From assembly GCA_040905685.1 (NCBI GenBank), contig JBBDRB010000063.1, forward strand, positions 1-31,370: DNA of 31,370 bases, in the 5' to 3' direction. The notes under the pieces were generated by a model, which was not told the DNA's origin, did not search any database, and saw nothing but the letters and a program-made list of their open reading frames with translations. Below are positions 8,228 to 16,669 of the stretch, piece after piece (the stretch's first letter is position 1; every line of letters starts with the position of its first letter). This DNA comes from JBBDMU01 sp040905685 (GTDB lineage: Bacteria; Bacteroidota; Rhodothermia; Balneolales; Natronogracilivirgulaceae). The position numbers and the translations under genes were made by a program.

Positions 8228-9072
8228 TCATACTTATGCTGAACTATGTTCAGTAATCTTGAAAGTTTGCTTTTCATCTGGGTCCGGGGGATAATGAAGT
8301 CGAGAAACCCGTGATCGAGCAGGTATTCGGCTTTTTGGAACCCTTCCGGCAGGTCGCGGCCGATGGTCTGGCGGATAATGCGCGGACCCGCAAAACCGAT
8401 AAGGGAGCCCGGTTCGGCTACGTTGAAATCACCAAGCATGGCAAAGCTGGCCGTTACCCCCCCGGTGGTGGGGTTGGTGAGGTAGGAGATGTAGGGTACT
8501 TTATCCTCATGCAACTGAGCCAGTTTGGCAGAGGTCTTAGCCATTTGCATCAGGCTTAATACACTTTCCATCATCCGTGCCCCGCCGGACTGGGATATGA
8601 TGATAAGGGGCAGCTTGTTTTTTCGGGCATGATCGATAGCGATGCCGATCCGCTCGCCGACAACAGAACCCATGCTGCCCCCGATAAACCGGAAATCCAT
8701 GCAGGCCACAACGGTCTTATTCTCTTTCATCTTGCCGACACCCACCCTGACGGCATCCGAGAGTCCGGTCTTAGCCTGGAACTCAGCAAGCCTTTGGGTA
8801 TATTTTTTCCGGTCTTCGAAATGGAGGGGATCGCCCGAGGTGATATCGGCACCCAGCTCTTCAAACTCATTGTAATCAAACAGGATGGAAAAATACTCCT
8901 TGCTGCCTATCGGAAAATGGTGTCCGCTTGCCGGATCCACCCAGTAGTTGTCTTCCAGTTCCCGGCGATGTATGGTTTCACCCGTGGCCGGAACTTTCAC
9001 CCATACGCCCTCAGGCATTTCCTTGGGAGTGTCGGTATGTATATTGGATCCTTGTCTTTTAAACCAGCTCAT
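8224..9072 (-). CDS. accD: Acetyl-CoA carboxylase carboxyltransferase subunit beta, without zinc-finger cysteines
   Basis: The beta half of the carboxyltransferase that makes malonyl-CoA for fatty acid synthesis. The core is clear: SQSGGARMMESVLSLMQM, the oxyanion-type segment YLTNPTTGGVTASFA, and IGFAGPRIIRQTI. The N-terminus MSWFKR is typical. The usual four-cysteine zinc ribbon (C27, C30, C46, C49 in E. coli numbering) is replaced by V27-P-A-T30 and D46-P-A-S49, while the surrounding fold residues (ELEDNYWVDP, IGSKEYFSILFD) remain. To my knowledge loss of this zinc site is common in Bacteroidota. The 282-residue length is normal. It lies between tsaB (27 bases upstream) and the peptidase gene, which it overlaps. 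Confidence 0.96.
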   Translation of the reverse strand: MSWFKRQGSNIHTDTPKEMPEGVWVKVPATGETIHRRELEDNYWVDPASGHHFPIGSKEYFSILFDYNEFEELGADITSGDPLHFEDRKKYTQRLAEFQAKTGLSDAVRVGVGKMKENKTVVACMDFRFIGGSMGSVVGERIGIAIDHARKNKLPLIIISQSGGARMMESVLSLMQMAKTSAKLAQLHEDKVPYISYLTNPTTGGVTASFAMLGDFNVAEPGSLIGFAGPRIIRQTIGRDLPEGFQKAEYLLDHGFLDFIIPRTQMKSKLSRLLNIVQHKYE

Positions 9073-9099
9073 TATACTTATTTGGGTTGCGGTTGTTTA

Positions 9100-9771
9100 C
9101 TAATAATAAGGTTCAAATCGTTCAGGTGCGACTTTTTTTATGAGTGGGATGGCGTGCCGATCCGCCTTTCGGGGACCGGCCCGGTCAAATAGGGCGATCA
9201 GGTTGAGGGCCGAAACAAGGTGTTCATCTTCCCGGGCAGGGTCTGCCGCCGGCCCGTCCGGAAGACGGTGGATTCCGGTGCCTGCCATCAGCTCGCCCGC
9301 ATGGACAATGGATCCGAAGTCCGCCAGTGGCCGTATCCGGCTTTCCGCTCCGGCAACGGGAAAGCCGGCGTCAAAGGTAAAATCCTGGTGATAGAGATGC
9401 TCGCGCCGGGCATCCAGCACGGCATGAATGCGTGCGGCATCCGGATTTTCCAACTTGGCCCCCATTGCAATAGCGGCCAGGGTATTGACGGCAAAAAAAC
9501 CGGTATCCGAGCCAAAAAGCATCCCCTTTACGGCGCTGCTTCCCACCCTCAGTCCGGTATAGGATCCCGGACCGGCACTCAGCAGGATGGCATCGAGGCC
9601 GGCAAGTTGCATATTATTGCGTTGAAGCAGCTGGTCTGTGAACACGAACACCATCTCCGAATGGATACCGCTGCCGGTCCGGCGAAGTTCACCGGCCGCT
9701 TCGCCCCGGATACGCAAGGCCACCGAACAGACGGCGGTGGCAGTTTCTACAGCCAGGATATTTTGGGACAA
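9100..9771 (-). CDS. tsaB: tRNA threonylcarbamoyladenosine biosynthesis protein TsaB
   Basis: A partner of TsaD/TsaE in making t6A37 in ANN-decoding tRNAs. It has the ASKHA-type fold start ILAVETATAVCSVAL, the GSGIHSEMVF segment, and the diagnostic SAGPGSYTGLRVGSSAVKGM. At 223 residues it has the usual length. The start is a TTG at 9771: the codon directly upstream is an in-frame TAA, and the next Met lies after conserved sequence, so the TTG must be used. It is the first gene of the long minus-strand run, and a TAACTTTG box stands about 47-54 bases upstream. Confidence 0.95.
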   Translation of the reverse strand: MSQNILAVETATAVCSVALRIRGEAAGELRRTGSGIHSEMVFVFTDQLLQRNNMQLAGLDAILLSAGPGSYTGLRVGSSAVKGMLFGSDTGFFAVNTLAAIAMGAKLENPDAARIHAVLDARREHLYHQDFTFDAGFPVAGAESRIRPLADFGSIVHAGELMAGTGIHRLPDGPAADPAREDEHLVSALNLIALFDRAGPRKADRHAIPLIKKVAPERFEPYY

Positions 9772-9817
9772 TTAAAAGCAGGTCTGATGATGATTGACAA
9801 CCGGTGGATTCCACATT

Positions 9818-9825
9818 CAAAGTTA
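9818..9825 (-). promoter_or_regulatory. Candidate Bacteroidota-type promoter (-7 box) for tsaB run
   Basis: On the minus strand these bases read TAACTTTG, an exact match to the TAnnTTTG box of the Bacteroidota primary sigma factor, placed to give a leader of about 40 bases before the tsaB TTG. A TTTG lies 24 bases further upstream, slightly farther than the usual spacing, so the -33 part is weak. Confidence 0.45.
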
Positions 9826-9854
9826 AGGCTTTGGTGTGAGAATTGTGTGCAAAC

Positions 9855-11099
9855 TTATTCATAGCGCAGAGATTCCACAGGGTCGACCCCGGCGGCTTTT
9901 TTTGCCGGGAAGACGCCGGCAGCGATGCCGATGAGCGCCAGGATGGAAAAGGTCAGCAGCATACTGGCTTCCGACAGGACGGGATGACCTAAAAACTGGC
10001 CGGCCCCCTCGTTCATGTCCAGGGCATGCACTCCCCTGACGATGAGGATGGATATGCTCAGACCGATAGCCCCGCCGAGAAAGGAAACGAAAACCGATTC
10101 AAACATGAACTGGCTGACTATATGTATCTTTTTGGCACCCAGTGCTTTTTTAATGCCTATCTCCTGGGTCCGCTCCCTGACGACAACATACATGATATTA
10201 GCCACGCCTACCCCGGCGATAAGCAAGGTGAAGAAACCGACCGAGAACAGGAATAACTCAATGCCAAAGGAAACCTGACGGTTGATGCGCTCGTTTTCGA
10301 TGAAATCCCACACCCCGAGGGCCTGTTCGTCGGAGGGATCAAACTGATACTTGCGGCCGAATACATTGAATATCTCTCCTTTTATATACTCCTGCCGGGT
10401 GACATCGGCAGGCCTGACCAAAATGGAGTTCAGGTACCGGTGACCGTACATTTCCCGGAACGTGCTATAGGGAATGATCGCCCGGTTTGCGTCGGGACCG
10501 TTATTCATGGATGTTTGCAGTTTCTCCTGCATTACCCCGACCACGGTAAAGGGGACATCGTCAAGCATCAGGGTTTGTCCGACGGCGCTTTCCTCACCAA
10601 AAAGCCGTTCGGCAATCTCATTTCCCAAAAAAACAACCCTGCGCTGACTGACGATATCCTGTTCATTGATAAATCGTCCGCCTGGGGAAGCGTACATGGT
10701 GCGCATGAACCCGAACTCCGGCGCCACTCCCTCCATGAAGGTATTGGTCGTGGCGAGTTCACTCTTTAAACGGACCCCGCCCTGCCCGTACTGGGGACTG
10801 ACCGACCGGATTTGAGGGATGGCTTGCAGCAGCATATCCACATCCTCCTCAACGAAACGCACCCTGCGGCCCACCCCCAGCCCCTCATAACCGATACTGG
10901 TTTGCCCGCCGTAAAGGATCATGATCTGATTGCCGGCGCCGAGCATGCCCGACAGCATCTGGTTGCCCACGCCTTTGCCAAAGGCCAGCAGCAGAACGAC
11001 GGATAGCGTGCCCCAGCTGATGGCCAGCAGCGTGAGGAACGAACGCAGCTTCTGCTTGCGCATATCCTGGAAGAATTCAGATATCAGGTTGATGACCAT
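9855..11099 (-). CDS. MacB/FtsX-type ABC transporter permease (second)
   Basis: A 414-residue permease of the MacB family (type VII ABC topology). It has one N-terminal membrane helix after the amphipathic start (LRSFLTLLAISWGTLSVVLLLAFG), then a large periplasmic domain of about 230 residues with MacB-PCD features (GGRFINEQDI, RRVVFLGNEIAERLFG, VGQTLMLDDVPFTVVGV). Three C-terminal helices of the FtsX domain follow (VGFFTLLIAGVGVANIM, the GAKKIHIVSQFM coupling region, and the last helix before PAKKAAGVDPVESLRYE). There is no nucleotide-binding domain. Its ATG directly follows the stop of the paralogous permease upstream with no spacer, so the pair are surely co-expressed. Such proteins drive extrusion of substrates from the periplasm; the substrate here is unknown. 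Confidence 0.92.
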   Translation of the reverse strand: MVINLISEFFQDMRKQKLRSFLTLLAISWGTLSVVLLLAFGKGVGNQMLSGMLGAGNQIMILYGGQTSIGYEGLGVGRRVRFVEEDVDMLLQAIPQIRSVSPQYGQGGVRLKSELATTNTFMEGVAPEFGFMRTMYASPGGRFINEQDIVSQRRVVFLGNEIAERLFGEESAVGQTLMLDDVPFTVVGVMQEKLQTSMNNGPDANRAIIPYSTFREMYGHRYLNSILVRPADVTRQEYIKGEIFNVFGRKYQFDPSDEQALGVWDFIENERINRQVSFGIELFLFSVGFFTLLIAGVGVANIMYVVVRERTQEIGIKKALGAKKIHIVSQFMFESVFVSFLGGAIGLSISILIVRGVHALDMNEGAGQFLGHPVLSEASMLLTFSILALIGIAAGVFPAKKAAGVDPVESLRYE

Positions 11100-12329
11100 T
11101 TAATTCCTCAAACAGTCTATGATATTCAGCCGGGAAGCCCGCCAGGCAGGGAGGAGTCCGGCGCTGAAGCCGATCAGAGCCAGCACGGCAAAAACGATAA
11201 GGCCCACCTCGGGGGAAAACTGCGGGGTGCCTACGTATTCCCGGATGGGTATATGTTGCATTGCCTGAACGACCACCCAGCCAATGGCATACCCCAGGGC
11301 GGCCCCCATGCCGATGATCAAAAACGTCTCGGTGAAGAACTGGGCCAGGATGGTCCTTCGTTTGGCTCCGGCCGATCGGCGAATCCCGATCTCCTTCATG
11401 CGTTCCTGCACGACAACGAACATGATGTTGGCTACGCCTATGCCGCCCACAGCCAGTGTGAACGAGCCGATGATCCCGAGGAACAGATTGAACCCCAGAA
11501 AAAAATAGTACATAAATGACCAGAAATCATTGGTGTCCCAGAAATTGACCGCATCCTCGTCATCCGGGTCATAGCGATGCCTGCGGCTCAGCACATCATT
11601 AACATCGGCCTGTACCTGTTTGGAGATAACCGGACTGGCGGGGGTATATATGATGTAGTTGATGCGGTCGGTCCCGAACATCGTTGAAAAGGTGGTGGCC
11701 GGTATAAAGGCCCGGTCCTCATCGCGCTGGTTGTAGGATGAGTTTTGGGTTTTGGGCACCATGACCCCGATCACAGTGAAGGGGGTGTCTCCGATAAGCA
11801 CCTGCTTGCCAATGGCCTCTTCATCCCCGAAAATAAGGTCTTTGAGTCCGTTGCCCAGAAATACCGACCTCCGGCGATCGTCCACATCCGGCTGATTGAT
11901 CCAGCGTCCGCCCTTATCCGGGAAAATATTGCGCATATGGCCGTACACCGGGTAGATGCCCGTCAGATTGGTGGACCTTTTTTTATCGCCGTAGCGTATG
12001 TCAAGATACCGGGTTGATTCGGGAGTTATGTCTCCGATGCCCCTGACCTGATCGCGGATCAGCCAGGCATCGTTTTCCCGGAACTCTATGGGCCGGCCCA
12101 CACCATACCCCTGATAGGCTTTGGTGGTCCGTCCCTGGAAGAGGATCACGATCTCATCGCCCATGCCCCGCATTTGCAGGATGTTGTGATCCCGTAATCC
12201 GAAACCGAAAGCCAGCAATATGATGACGGTGGCCGTTCCCCACATGATCCCGAAGATGGTGAGGAACGTGCGCAGCTTCTGCTGGCTCAGGTTTCGCAGC
12301 AGATCGGCTATCAGGCTGAAAAAAGACAT
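11100..12329 (-). CDS. MacB/FtsX-type ABC transporter permease (first)
   Basis: A paralogue of the neighbouring permease with the same plan: N-terminal helix in KLRTFLTIFGIMWGTATVIILLAFG, a periplasmic domain containing GGRWINQPDVDDRRRSVFLGNG and IGKQVLIGDTPFTVIGV, and three C-terminal helices ending in PAWRASRLNIIDCLRN. I chose the ATG at 12329 (409 residues). The open frame runs further to 12431, but that would overlap the adaptor gene by 86 bases and add a non-homologous N-terminus. Starting at MSFFSLIADLLRN aligns with the sister permease and leaves 16 bases after the adaptor stop. No ATPase domain is present. Two different permeases side by side suggest a heterodimeric membrane part. Confidence 0.92.
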   Translation of the reverse strand: MSFFSLIADLLRNLSQQKLRTFLTIFGIMWGTATVIILLAFGFGLRDHNILQMRGMGDEIVILFQGRTTKAYQGYGVGRPIEFRENDAWLIRDQVRGIGDITPESTRYLDIRYGDKKRSTNLTGIYPVYGHMRNIFPDKGGRWINQPDVDDRRRSVFLGNGLKDLIFGDEEAIGKQVLIGDTPFTVIGVMVPKTQNSSYNQRDEDRAFIPATTFSTMFGTDRINYIIYTPASPVISKQVQADVNDVLSRRHRYDPDDEDAVNFWDTNDFWSFMYYFFLGFNLFLGIIGSFTLAVGGIGVANIMFVVVQERMKEIGIRRSAGAKRRTILAQFFTETFLIIGMGAALGYAIGWVVVQAMQHIPIREYVGTPQFSPEVGLIVFAVLALIGFSAGLLPAWRASRLNIIDCLRN

Positions 12330-12345
12330 TGGCTGTAACCCCCGG

Positions 12346-13446
12346 TCAGTTGGAACTGAGCGTGCGTAGCGGCTTCTCAAGTACCTGGTCCCCAAGATCG
12401 AGTCCGCTGACCACTTCAACGGTGATGGCATCGCTCAGACCGAGTTCCACTTCAATTTCGATGCGTTCACCCTGTTCGCTGCCGGGAACCTCGATATAGG
12501 ATTTTCCATCCCGGAACGTCACGATGCGTTCGGGTATTACCAGAATGTCTTCTTTCCTGTTTATGATGATATCGGCATTGGCAGAAAAACCGGCCCGAAG
12601 CATAGTCCCGCCCGCATCGGTAATGGTGATCTCGACGGGGAAGACGGTGGTGTTCTCTTCTTTTGTGGCCTTGAGGGATATGGTGCTTAACTCCCCGGTA
12701 ATGGTGCTGCCGGGCAGGGCGCCGATCTTAATCTCTACCGGCATGCCTTCTTCGAGTTTACCCACATCGATCTCATCGACGGTGCCTTTGAAGAGCAGCT
12801 GCTCCATGGAGGCAATGGTCATAAGCGGAGTTCCGGCCTGATAAGAGGTAAGCGGAACCACCGGATCGCCGATGTTGACCATCTTCTCGAGGATGTAGCC
12901 GCTGATGGGCGCTTTGATGACGCTTTCAATCAGGGTGGACCCTATTTCAATGCGCCCCGACTCCAGGAGCTGAAGCCGTTCCTGGTTCATTTGTTCCCGG
13001 ATCCGGGCGTCGTTATAGCGCTGCAGCAGGCTTTCGTAGTCATGGTCGGACACCAGGTTACGCTCCTGAAGATGTTGGGCGCGGTCCAGCTCCCGTTTGA
13101 GATTATCGAGCTCCGTCTGGCTGAGTTCCAGGTTTCTTTTGGCCTCGGCAAGTTCAAGGGGGGTGGGCTCGGGCCGGACCTCAATGAGGGGGTCGCCCTG
13201 ATTGACATAGGTGCCCGGCTGCATATAAATGACATTGACCACACCGGATATTTTCGACTTCACCTCAACTTCATTTTCCGGTTCTATGGTGCCGACAGCC
13301 AGGGCTTTTTCGATAATATGACCCGTTTCCACGGTCACGGCCGCAAGGCTGTCATCCTCCTCAGCGCCGTTTCCCCTATATACAAAAGCAGCGATGCTGC
13401 CTGCCAGGATGATGATGCCCGCAGACCAGATAGAAGCTCGTTTCAT
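12346..13446 (-). CDS. Periplasmic adaptor protein (HlyD/MacA-like membrane fusion protein)
   Basis: A 366-residue membrane-anchored adaptor linking an inner-membrane transporter to an outer-membrane channel. It has an N-terminal membrane anchor (WSAGIIILAGSIAAFVY) and a first lipoyl half-motif VEVKSKISGVVNVIYMQPG with VNQGDPLIEV. A long alpha-helical hairpin follows at about residues 95-165, rich in Glu/Leu/Arg (LELSQTELDNLKRELDRA and onward), then the second lipoyl half IKAPISGYILEKMVNIGDPV and a beta-barrel region. It is the first gene of a three-gene unit with the two MacB-type permeases, so a MacA-like role is inferred. The ATPase and any TolC-like channel are not in this window. It diverges from the thioredoxin gene across about 127 bases. 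Confidence 0.92.
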   Translation of the reverse strand: MKRASIWSAGIIILAGSIAAFVYRGNGAEEDDSLAAVTVETGHIIEKALAVGTIEPENEVEVKSKISGVVNVIYMQPGTYVNQGDPLIEVRPEPTPLELAEAKRNLELSQTELDNLKRELDRAQHLQERNLVSDHDYESLLQRYNDARIREQMNQERLQLLESGRIEIGSTLIESVIKAPISGYILEKMVNIGDPVVPLTSYQAGTPLMTIASMEQLLFKGTVDEIDVGKLEEGMPVEIKIGALPGSTITGELSTISLKATKEENTTVFPVEITITDAGGTMLRAGFSANADIIINRKEDILVIPERIVTFRDGKSYIEVPGSEQGERIEIEVELGLSDAITVEVVSGLDLGDQVLEKPLRTLSSN

Positions 13447-13573
13447 GGATTAAAAATTTTAGGTGACGGAGATTTTACCGGCTTATACGCCATATGAAAA
13501 AAAGGGTTGCAAATATTTACCGCCGGCATGGTTATGACGATAAAATTTTTATACTTTGAAGCAGGATCAACTG

Positions 13574-15019
13574 ATGATGAGCCTATACGGGATCATGCGT
13601 AATATATGTTTACTATTCATAGTGATGGCGGCGGCAGGGGCCTGCACCAGAGACTATCAGGCGGAAACGGGAAATCCGGAACAGCCCTATATAGAAAGGC
13701 AGCCGGTGCACTACAAATATGCCCCGGCGACTGAGCTGCCTGTTATCCTGAATGAGGACGGGTCATTTCGTGCCGATGTACCGGCTGATACCCTGGAAGT
13801 GGTCACCCTGCACTATTTCAATGAAGCCTATCCTTTGCTCATTCATCCCGGAGAGCCGTTAGACGTGTATATCAACAGGGCCCGGTTTCCGGAAAATGTC
13901 ACGGTTAAAGGACCCTCCGCTGAACTCAATGAGCTGTACCAGCATTTTCTGGTTCAGGACCAGGGCCTGAGACAGGAAATACGCAAAGAATTACCGGAAT
14001 TTGCGGCAGACGAACCCAATGATATTTTGCAGATCCACAAAAACCAGATTGAGCTCAGCCGGGATTACTTTGAAGGCACCCCCTTTGACATTTTCATGTA
14101 CCGGGCCATCGGGGAGTATCTGCTCCGGGCGCTGGGCGAGGTTCAAATCCGTGCCCGGGAAGCGGGTTATGATGCGGAAGCCGGCCGGCAGGCCGTGTTG
14201 GAGGAAGCCGTTGAAATGAACTTCTTTACCTTGAGATCCCTCAGGGCCCAGCGGGCGGGGATACGGGATTTTACCGATGCCTATTCCAAAACATTCGGTG
14301 TCAAAGACAGCCTGAGCGAAACCTATGGACGTGAACTGACAGTTTATGATGTATTGATCCTCGGTTACGAAGACCTCAATGCAGCGCGGGTTTCGGTGCT
14401 CGATCACATAGAGGAAGAAGAGGCCCTTGCCCACGCTCACATGTATCTGGTCGCCGAACGCCTGGGGGAAGCCCCTTTTGATAAAGCCGAATCAACCTAC
14501 TTCGAATTTCTGGATCATTATGCCGAATACGACGGCTATGCTGAATTCCTGACCTGGCATTACGAGGGCATGAAATCGGTGCAGCCCGGTCAGCCGGCCC
14601 TGCCTTTTTCCATCGAAGATGATAACGGATATACCCGGACGATGGATGATTTTACAGGCAAATTCGTGCTGCTGGATTTTTGGGCCAGTTGGTGCCTGCC
14701 TTGCCTGCATGAATTTCCTCATATGCAGCGCCTGTACGATAAGTATGACAGAGACGATTTTGAAATTGTGGCCATCTCCATTGAAAAAGACCGGCAGGCC
14801 TGGGAAAATGCCGTGAAGCGTTATAACCATCCCTGGCCCCAATTGCATGACGGGGATGAATTCCGGCAGGAAACTTTTGCAGGCTACCGCGGCGGGGGTA
14901 TTCCTTTTTACATCCTGATCGGCCGGGATGGCCGGATAGAGCGACGAAACGACATCCGGGCTTCATTCAATCTGGAAGAGGTCATGGACAGCCTTTTAAA
15001 TAATATCGGCAGTCCCTGA
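13574..15019 (+). CDS. TlpA-like thioredoxin-fold lipoprotein
   Basis: A 481-residue envelope thiol-disulfide protein. The C-terminal ~140 residues are a TlpA/ResA-type thioredoxin domain: FVLLDFWASWCLPCLHEF holds the W-C-x-x-C redox centre, and GGIPFYILIGRDG carries the cis-proline loop. The ~330-residue N-terminal part is mostly helical with a short beta-rich start and no domain I can name. The signal region ends in AAAGAC with a plausible lipobox cysteine (C24). I chose ATG 13574 because CAGGA stands 7-8 bases before it; a TTG at 13556 opens the frame earlier, and ATG 13595 would begin at the signal peptide. A possible TATACTTTG box at 13550-13558 would favour the later start. A role in envelope redox upkeep, possibly apocytochrome reduction, is an inference. 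Confidence 0.85.
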   Translation: MMSLYGIMRNICLLFIVMAAAGACTRDYQAETGNPEQPYIERQPVHYKYAPATELPVILNEDGSFRADVPADTLEVVTLHYFNEAYPLLIHPGEPLDVYINRARFPENVTVKGPSAELNELYQHFLVQDQGLRQEIRKELPEFAADEPNDILQIHKNQIELSRDYFEGTPFDIFMYRAIGEYLLRALGEVQIRAREAGYDAEAGRQAVLEEAVEMNFFTLRSLRAQRAGIRDFTDAYSKTFGVKDSLSETYGRELTVYDVLILGYEDLNAARVSVLDHIEEEEALAHAHMYLVAERLGEAPFDKAESTYFEFLDHYAEYDGYAEFLTWHYEGMKSVQPGQPALPFSIEDDNGYTRTMDDFTGKFVLLDFWASWCLPCLHEFPHMQRLYDKYDRDDFEIVAISIEKDRQAWENAVKRYNHPWPQLHDGDEFRQETFAGYRGGGIPFYILIGRDGRIERRNDIRASFNLEEVMDSLLNNIGSP

Positions 15020-15059
15020 CAGTTAATAAGGCCATCGTCTCCCTGCAGGGCCATTTAAA

Positions 15060-15090
15060 TTGCATCTTTTTATGTTAAATGAAGTATTAT
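15060..15090 (+). promoter_or_regulatory. Weak candidate promoter before the M16 pair
   Basis: TTGCAT (15060-15065) and TATTAT (15085-15090) are separated by 19 bases and lie 28 bases before the ATG. Each is only an approximate match to a -35/-10 pair in an AT-rich stretch, so this is a suggestion only. Confidence 0.25.
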
Positions 15091-15117
15091 AAAGGCATTT
15101 ACACCCAATAATAAACT

Positions 15118-16635
15118 ATGAAGAGTCTACGATTAAGTTTACCCGTTATCCTGGCCGCGGCCTGGTCTTTTACAGGAGTGCTTCAGGCTCAGGACCTTGA
15201 AACATTTGAGAATAAAGTCACCGAATTTACGCTGGAAAACGGACTTGGTTTTGTCATCATTCAACGGGATGTGGCCCCGGTAGCCAGTTTTGTGACCTAT
15301 ATTGATGTGGGCTCCGCCAACGAGCCGGTCGGCCGGACAGGCATTGCCCATATTTTTGAACATATGGCATTCAAGGGCTCGGCCAATATCGGAACTACCA
15401 ATTATGAAGAAGAGGCCAAAGTCATTGAGGAAATGGACCTGGCCTACCGGGCCTGGCTTCAGGAGAAGCATTCCCCGAACGCAGAGGAGGAAGAGCTCGA
15501 ACAGCTGTGGGCCAGGTTCGAACGTCTCCAGGAGGAGGCCGGCCAGTACGTGGTCAACAATGAATTCACCCAGTTGATCGAACATGAGGGAGCCACCGGA
15601 CTAAACGCTTTTACCAGCGCCGATGCCACGGCCTATTTTTACAGCCTGCCCCAGAACAAAGCCGAACTCTGGTTCAGCCTTGAAGCCGACCGGTTCCGCC
15701 AGCCGGTCATGCGCGAGTTTTATACGGAGAAAGAAGTAATCTATGAAGAACGACGTATGCGCACCGATTCCAGCCCTATCGGACGCCTCATCGAAGAGTT
15801 TGTTTCCATTGCCTATTCCGCTCACCCCTACAAAAATCCTGTTATCGGCTGGCCCTCCGATATCCGGAACACCACCATTAAAGATGCCCTGGAGTTCTAT
15901 GATACCTATTATGATCCGTCCAACATTACCATGGGCATTGCCGGGGATGTGGATCCTGAGGAAATGAAACGGCTTGCCGAATTGTATTTCGGCGATATGC
16001 CCGGAGGTAACCCCGCTCCCCAATTGATGGTTGAAGAGCCTGAACAGAGGGGAGAACGGCGGTTTGTGATCGAAGAGGCTTCACAGCCCTGGTTTATGAT
16101 GGGCTTTCACGGCGTGGCCGAAAACCATCCGGATGCCAAAGCCATGGATTTGCTGGGCTCCATCCTGGCCGATGGCCGAACCTCCAGACTCTACCGCCGC
16201 ATGGTCGTCGATGACCAAAGCGCCCTGAACGCCGGAGCCTTCAGCGGGTTCCCGGGAAGTAAATACCAGTCCCTGTTCCTGACCTATATCCTGCCCAACC
16301 AGGGAGTCGATATGGATGAAATAGAGACGACCGTCCTGGAAGAAATCGAAAAAGTGAAAGACGGGGAGGTCAGCCAGGATGAGCTTGACCGGGTCCGGAC
16401 CAACGCGCGGGCCGGGCTGGTCAGAAGCCTGGCCTCCAACAGCGGCTTGGCCCTCAATTTTGCGGAGGCATTGGGCAGGCATGGTGACTGGAGAACCATT
16501 TTTACCGAACTGGATGAACTCAATGAGGTCACCCTGGAAGACCTCCGGCGGGTGGCCGATACCTATCTGGTCAGAAAAAACCGCACGGTGGGCACGATCC
16601 GGACTCTGGAGGAAGAAATCGCCGAAGTTGATTGA
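15118..16635 (+). CDS. Secreted M16 zinc metallopeptidase, catalytic partner
   Basis: A 505-residue processing-peptidase/pitrilysin-family protein. A signal peptide is present (about residues 1-25, ending VLQAQ). The inverted zinc motif H-x-x-E-H is intact as H78-I-F-E81-H82, and the downstream zinc-ligand glutamate region is seen in EKEVIYEERRMR. Two homologous halves are expected; the second includes DLLGSILADGRTSRLYRRMV and the substrate-binding-like segment SGLALNFAEALGRHGDW. Between HIFEH and the Glu region there is an extra Glu-rich helical stretch (about residues 105-140). The gene after it encodes an M16 protein without the zinc motif, so the two probably form an active/inactive heterodimer in the periplasm. 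Natural substrates are unknown. Confidence 0.93.
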   Translation: MKSLRLSLPVILAAAWSFTGVLQAQDLETFENKVTEFTLENGLGFVIIQRDVAPVASFVTYIDVGSANEPVGRTGIAHIFEHMAFKGSANIGTTNYEEEAKVIEEMDLAYRAWLQEKHSPNAEEEELEQLWARFERLQEEAGQYVVNNEFTQLIEHEGATGLNAFTSADATAYFYSLPQNKAELWFSLEADRFRQPVMREFYTEKEVIYEERRMRTDSSPIGRLIEEFVSIAYSAHPYKNPVIGWPSDIRNTTIKDALEFYDTYYDPSNITMGIAGDVDPEEMKRLAELYFGDMPGGNPAPQLMVEEPEQRGERRFVIEEASQPWFMMGFHGVAENHPDAKAMDLLGSILADGRTSRLYRRMVVDDQSALNAGAFSGFPGSKYQSLFLTYILPNQGVDMDEIETTVLEEIEKVKDGEVSQDELDRVRTNARAGLVRSLASNSGLALNFAEALGRHGDWRTIFTELDELNEVTLEDLRRVADTYLVRKNRTVGTIRTLEEEIAEVD

Positions 16636-16669
16636 TCATTCACCTTATCTTTAAACCAACAACGACCTT

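Noticed and set aside
12330..12431. Longer N-terminus for the first MacB-type permease
   Set aside because: The added residues overlap the adaptor gene and do not resemble MacB-type starts; the ATG at 12329 aligns with the sister permease.
15036..15055. CCCTGCAGGG palindrome after the thioredoxin gene as a terminator
   Set aside because: There is no workable loop at its centre and no T-run directly after it.
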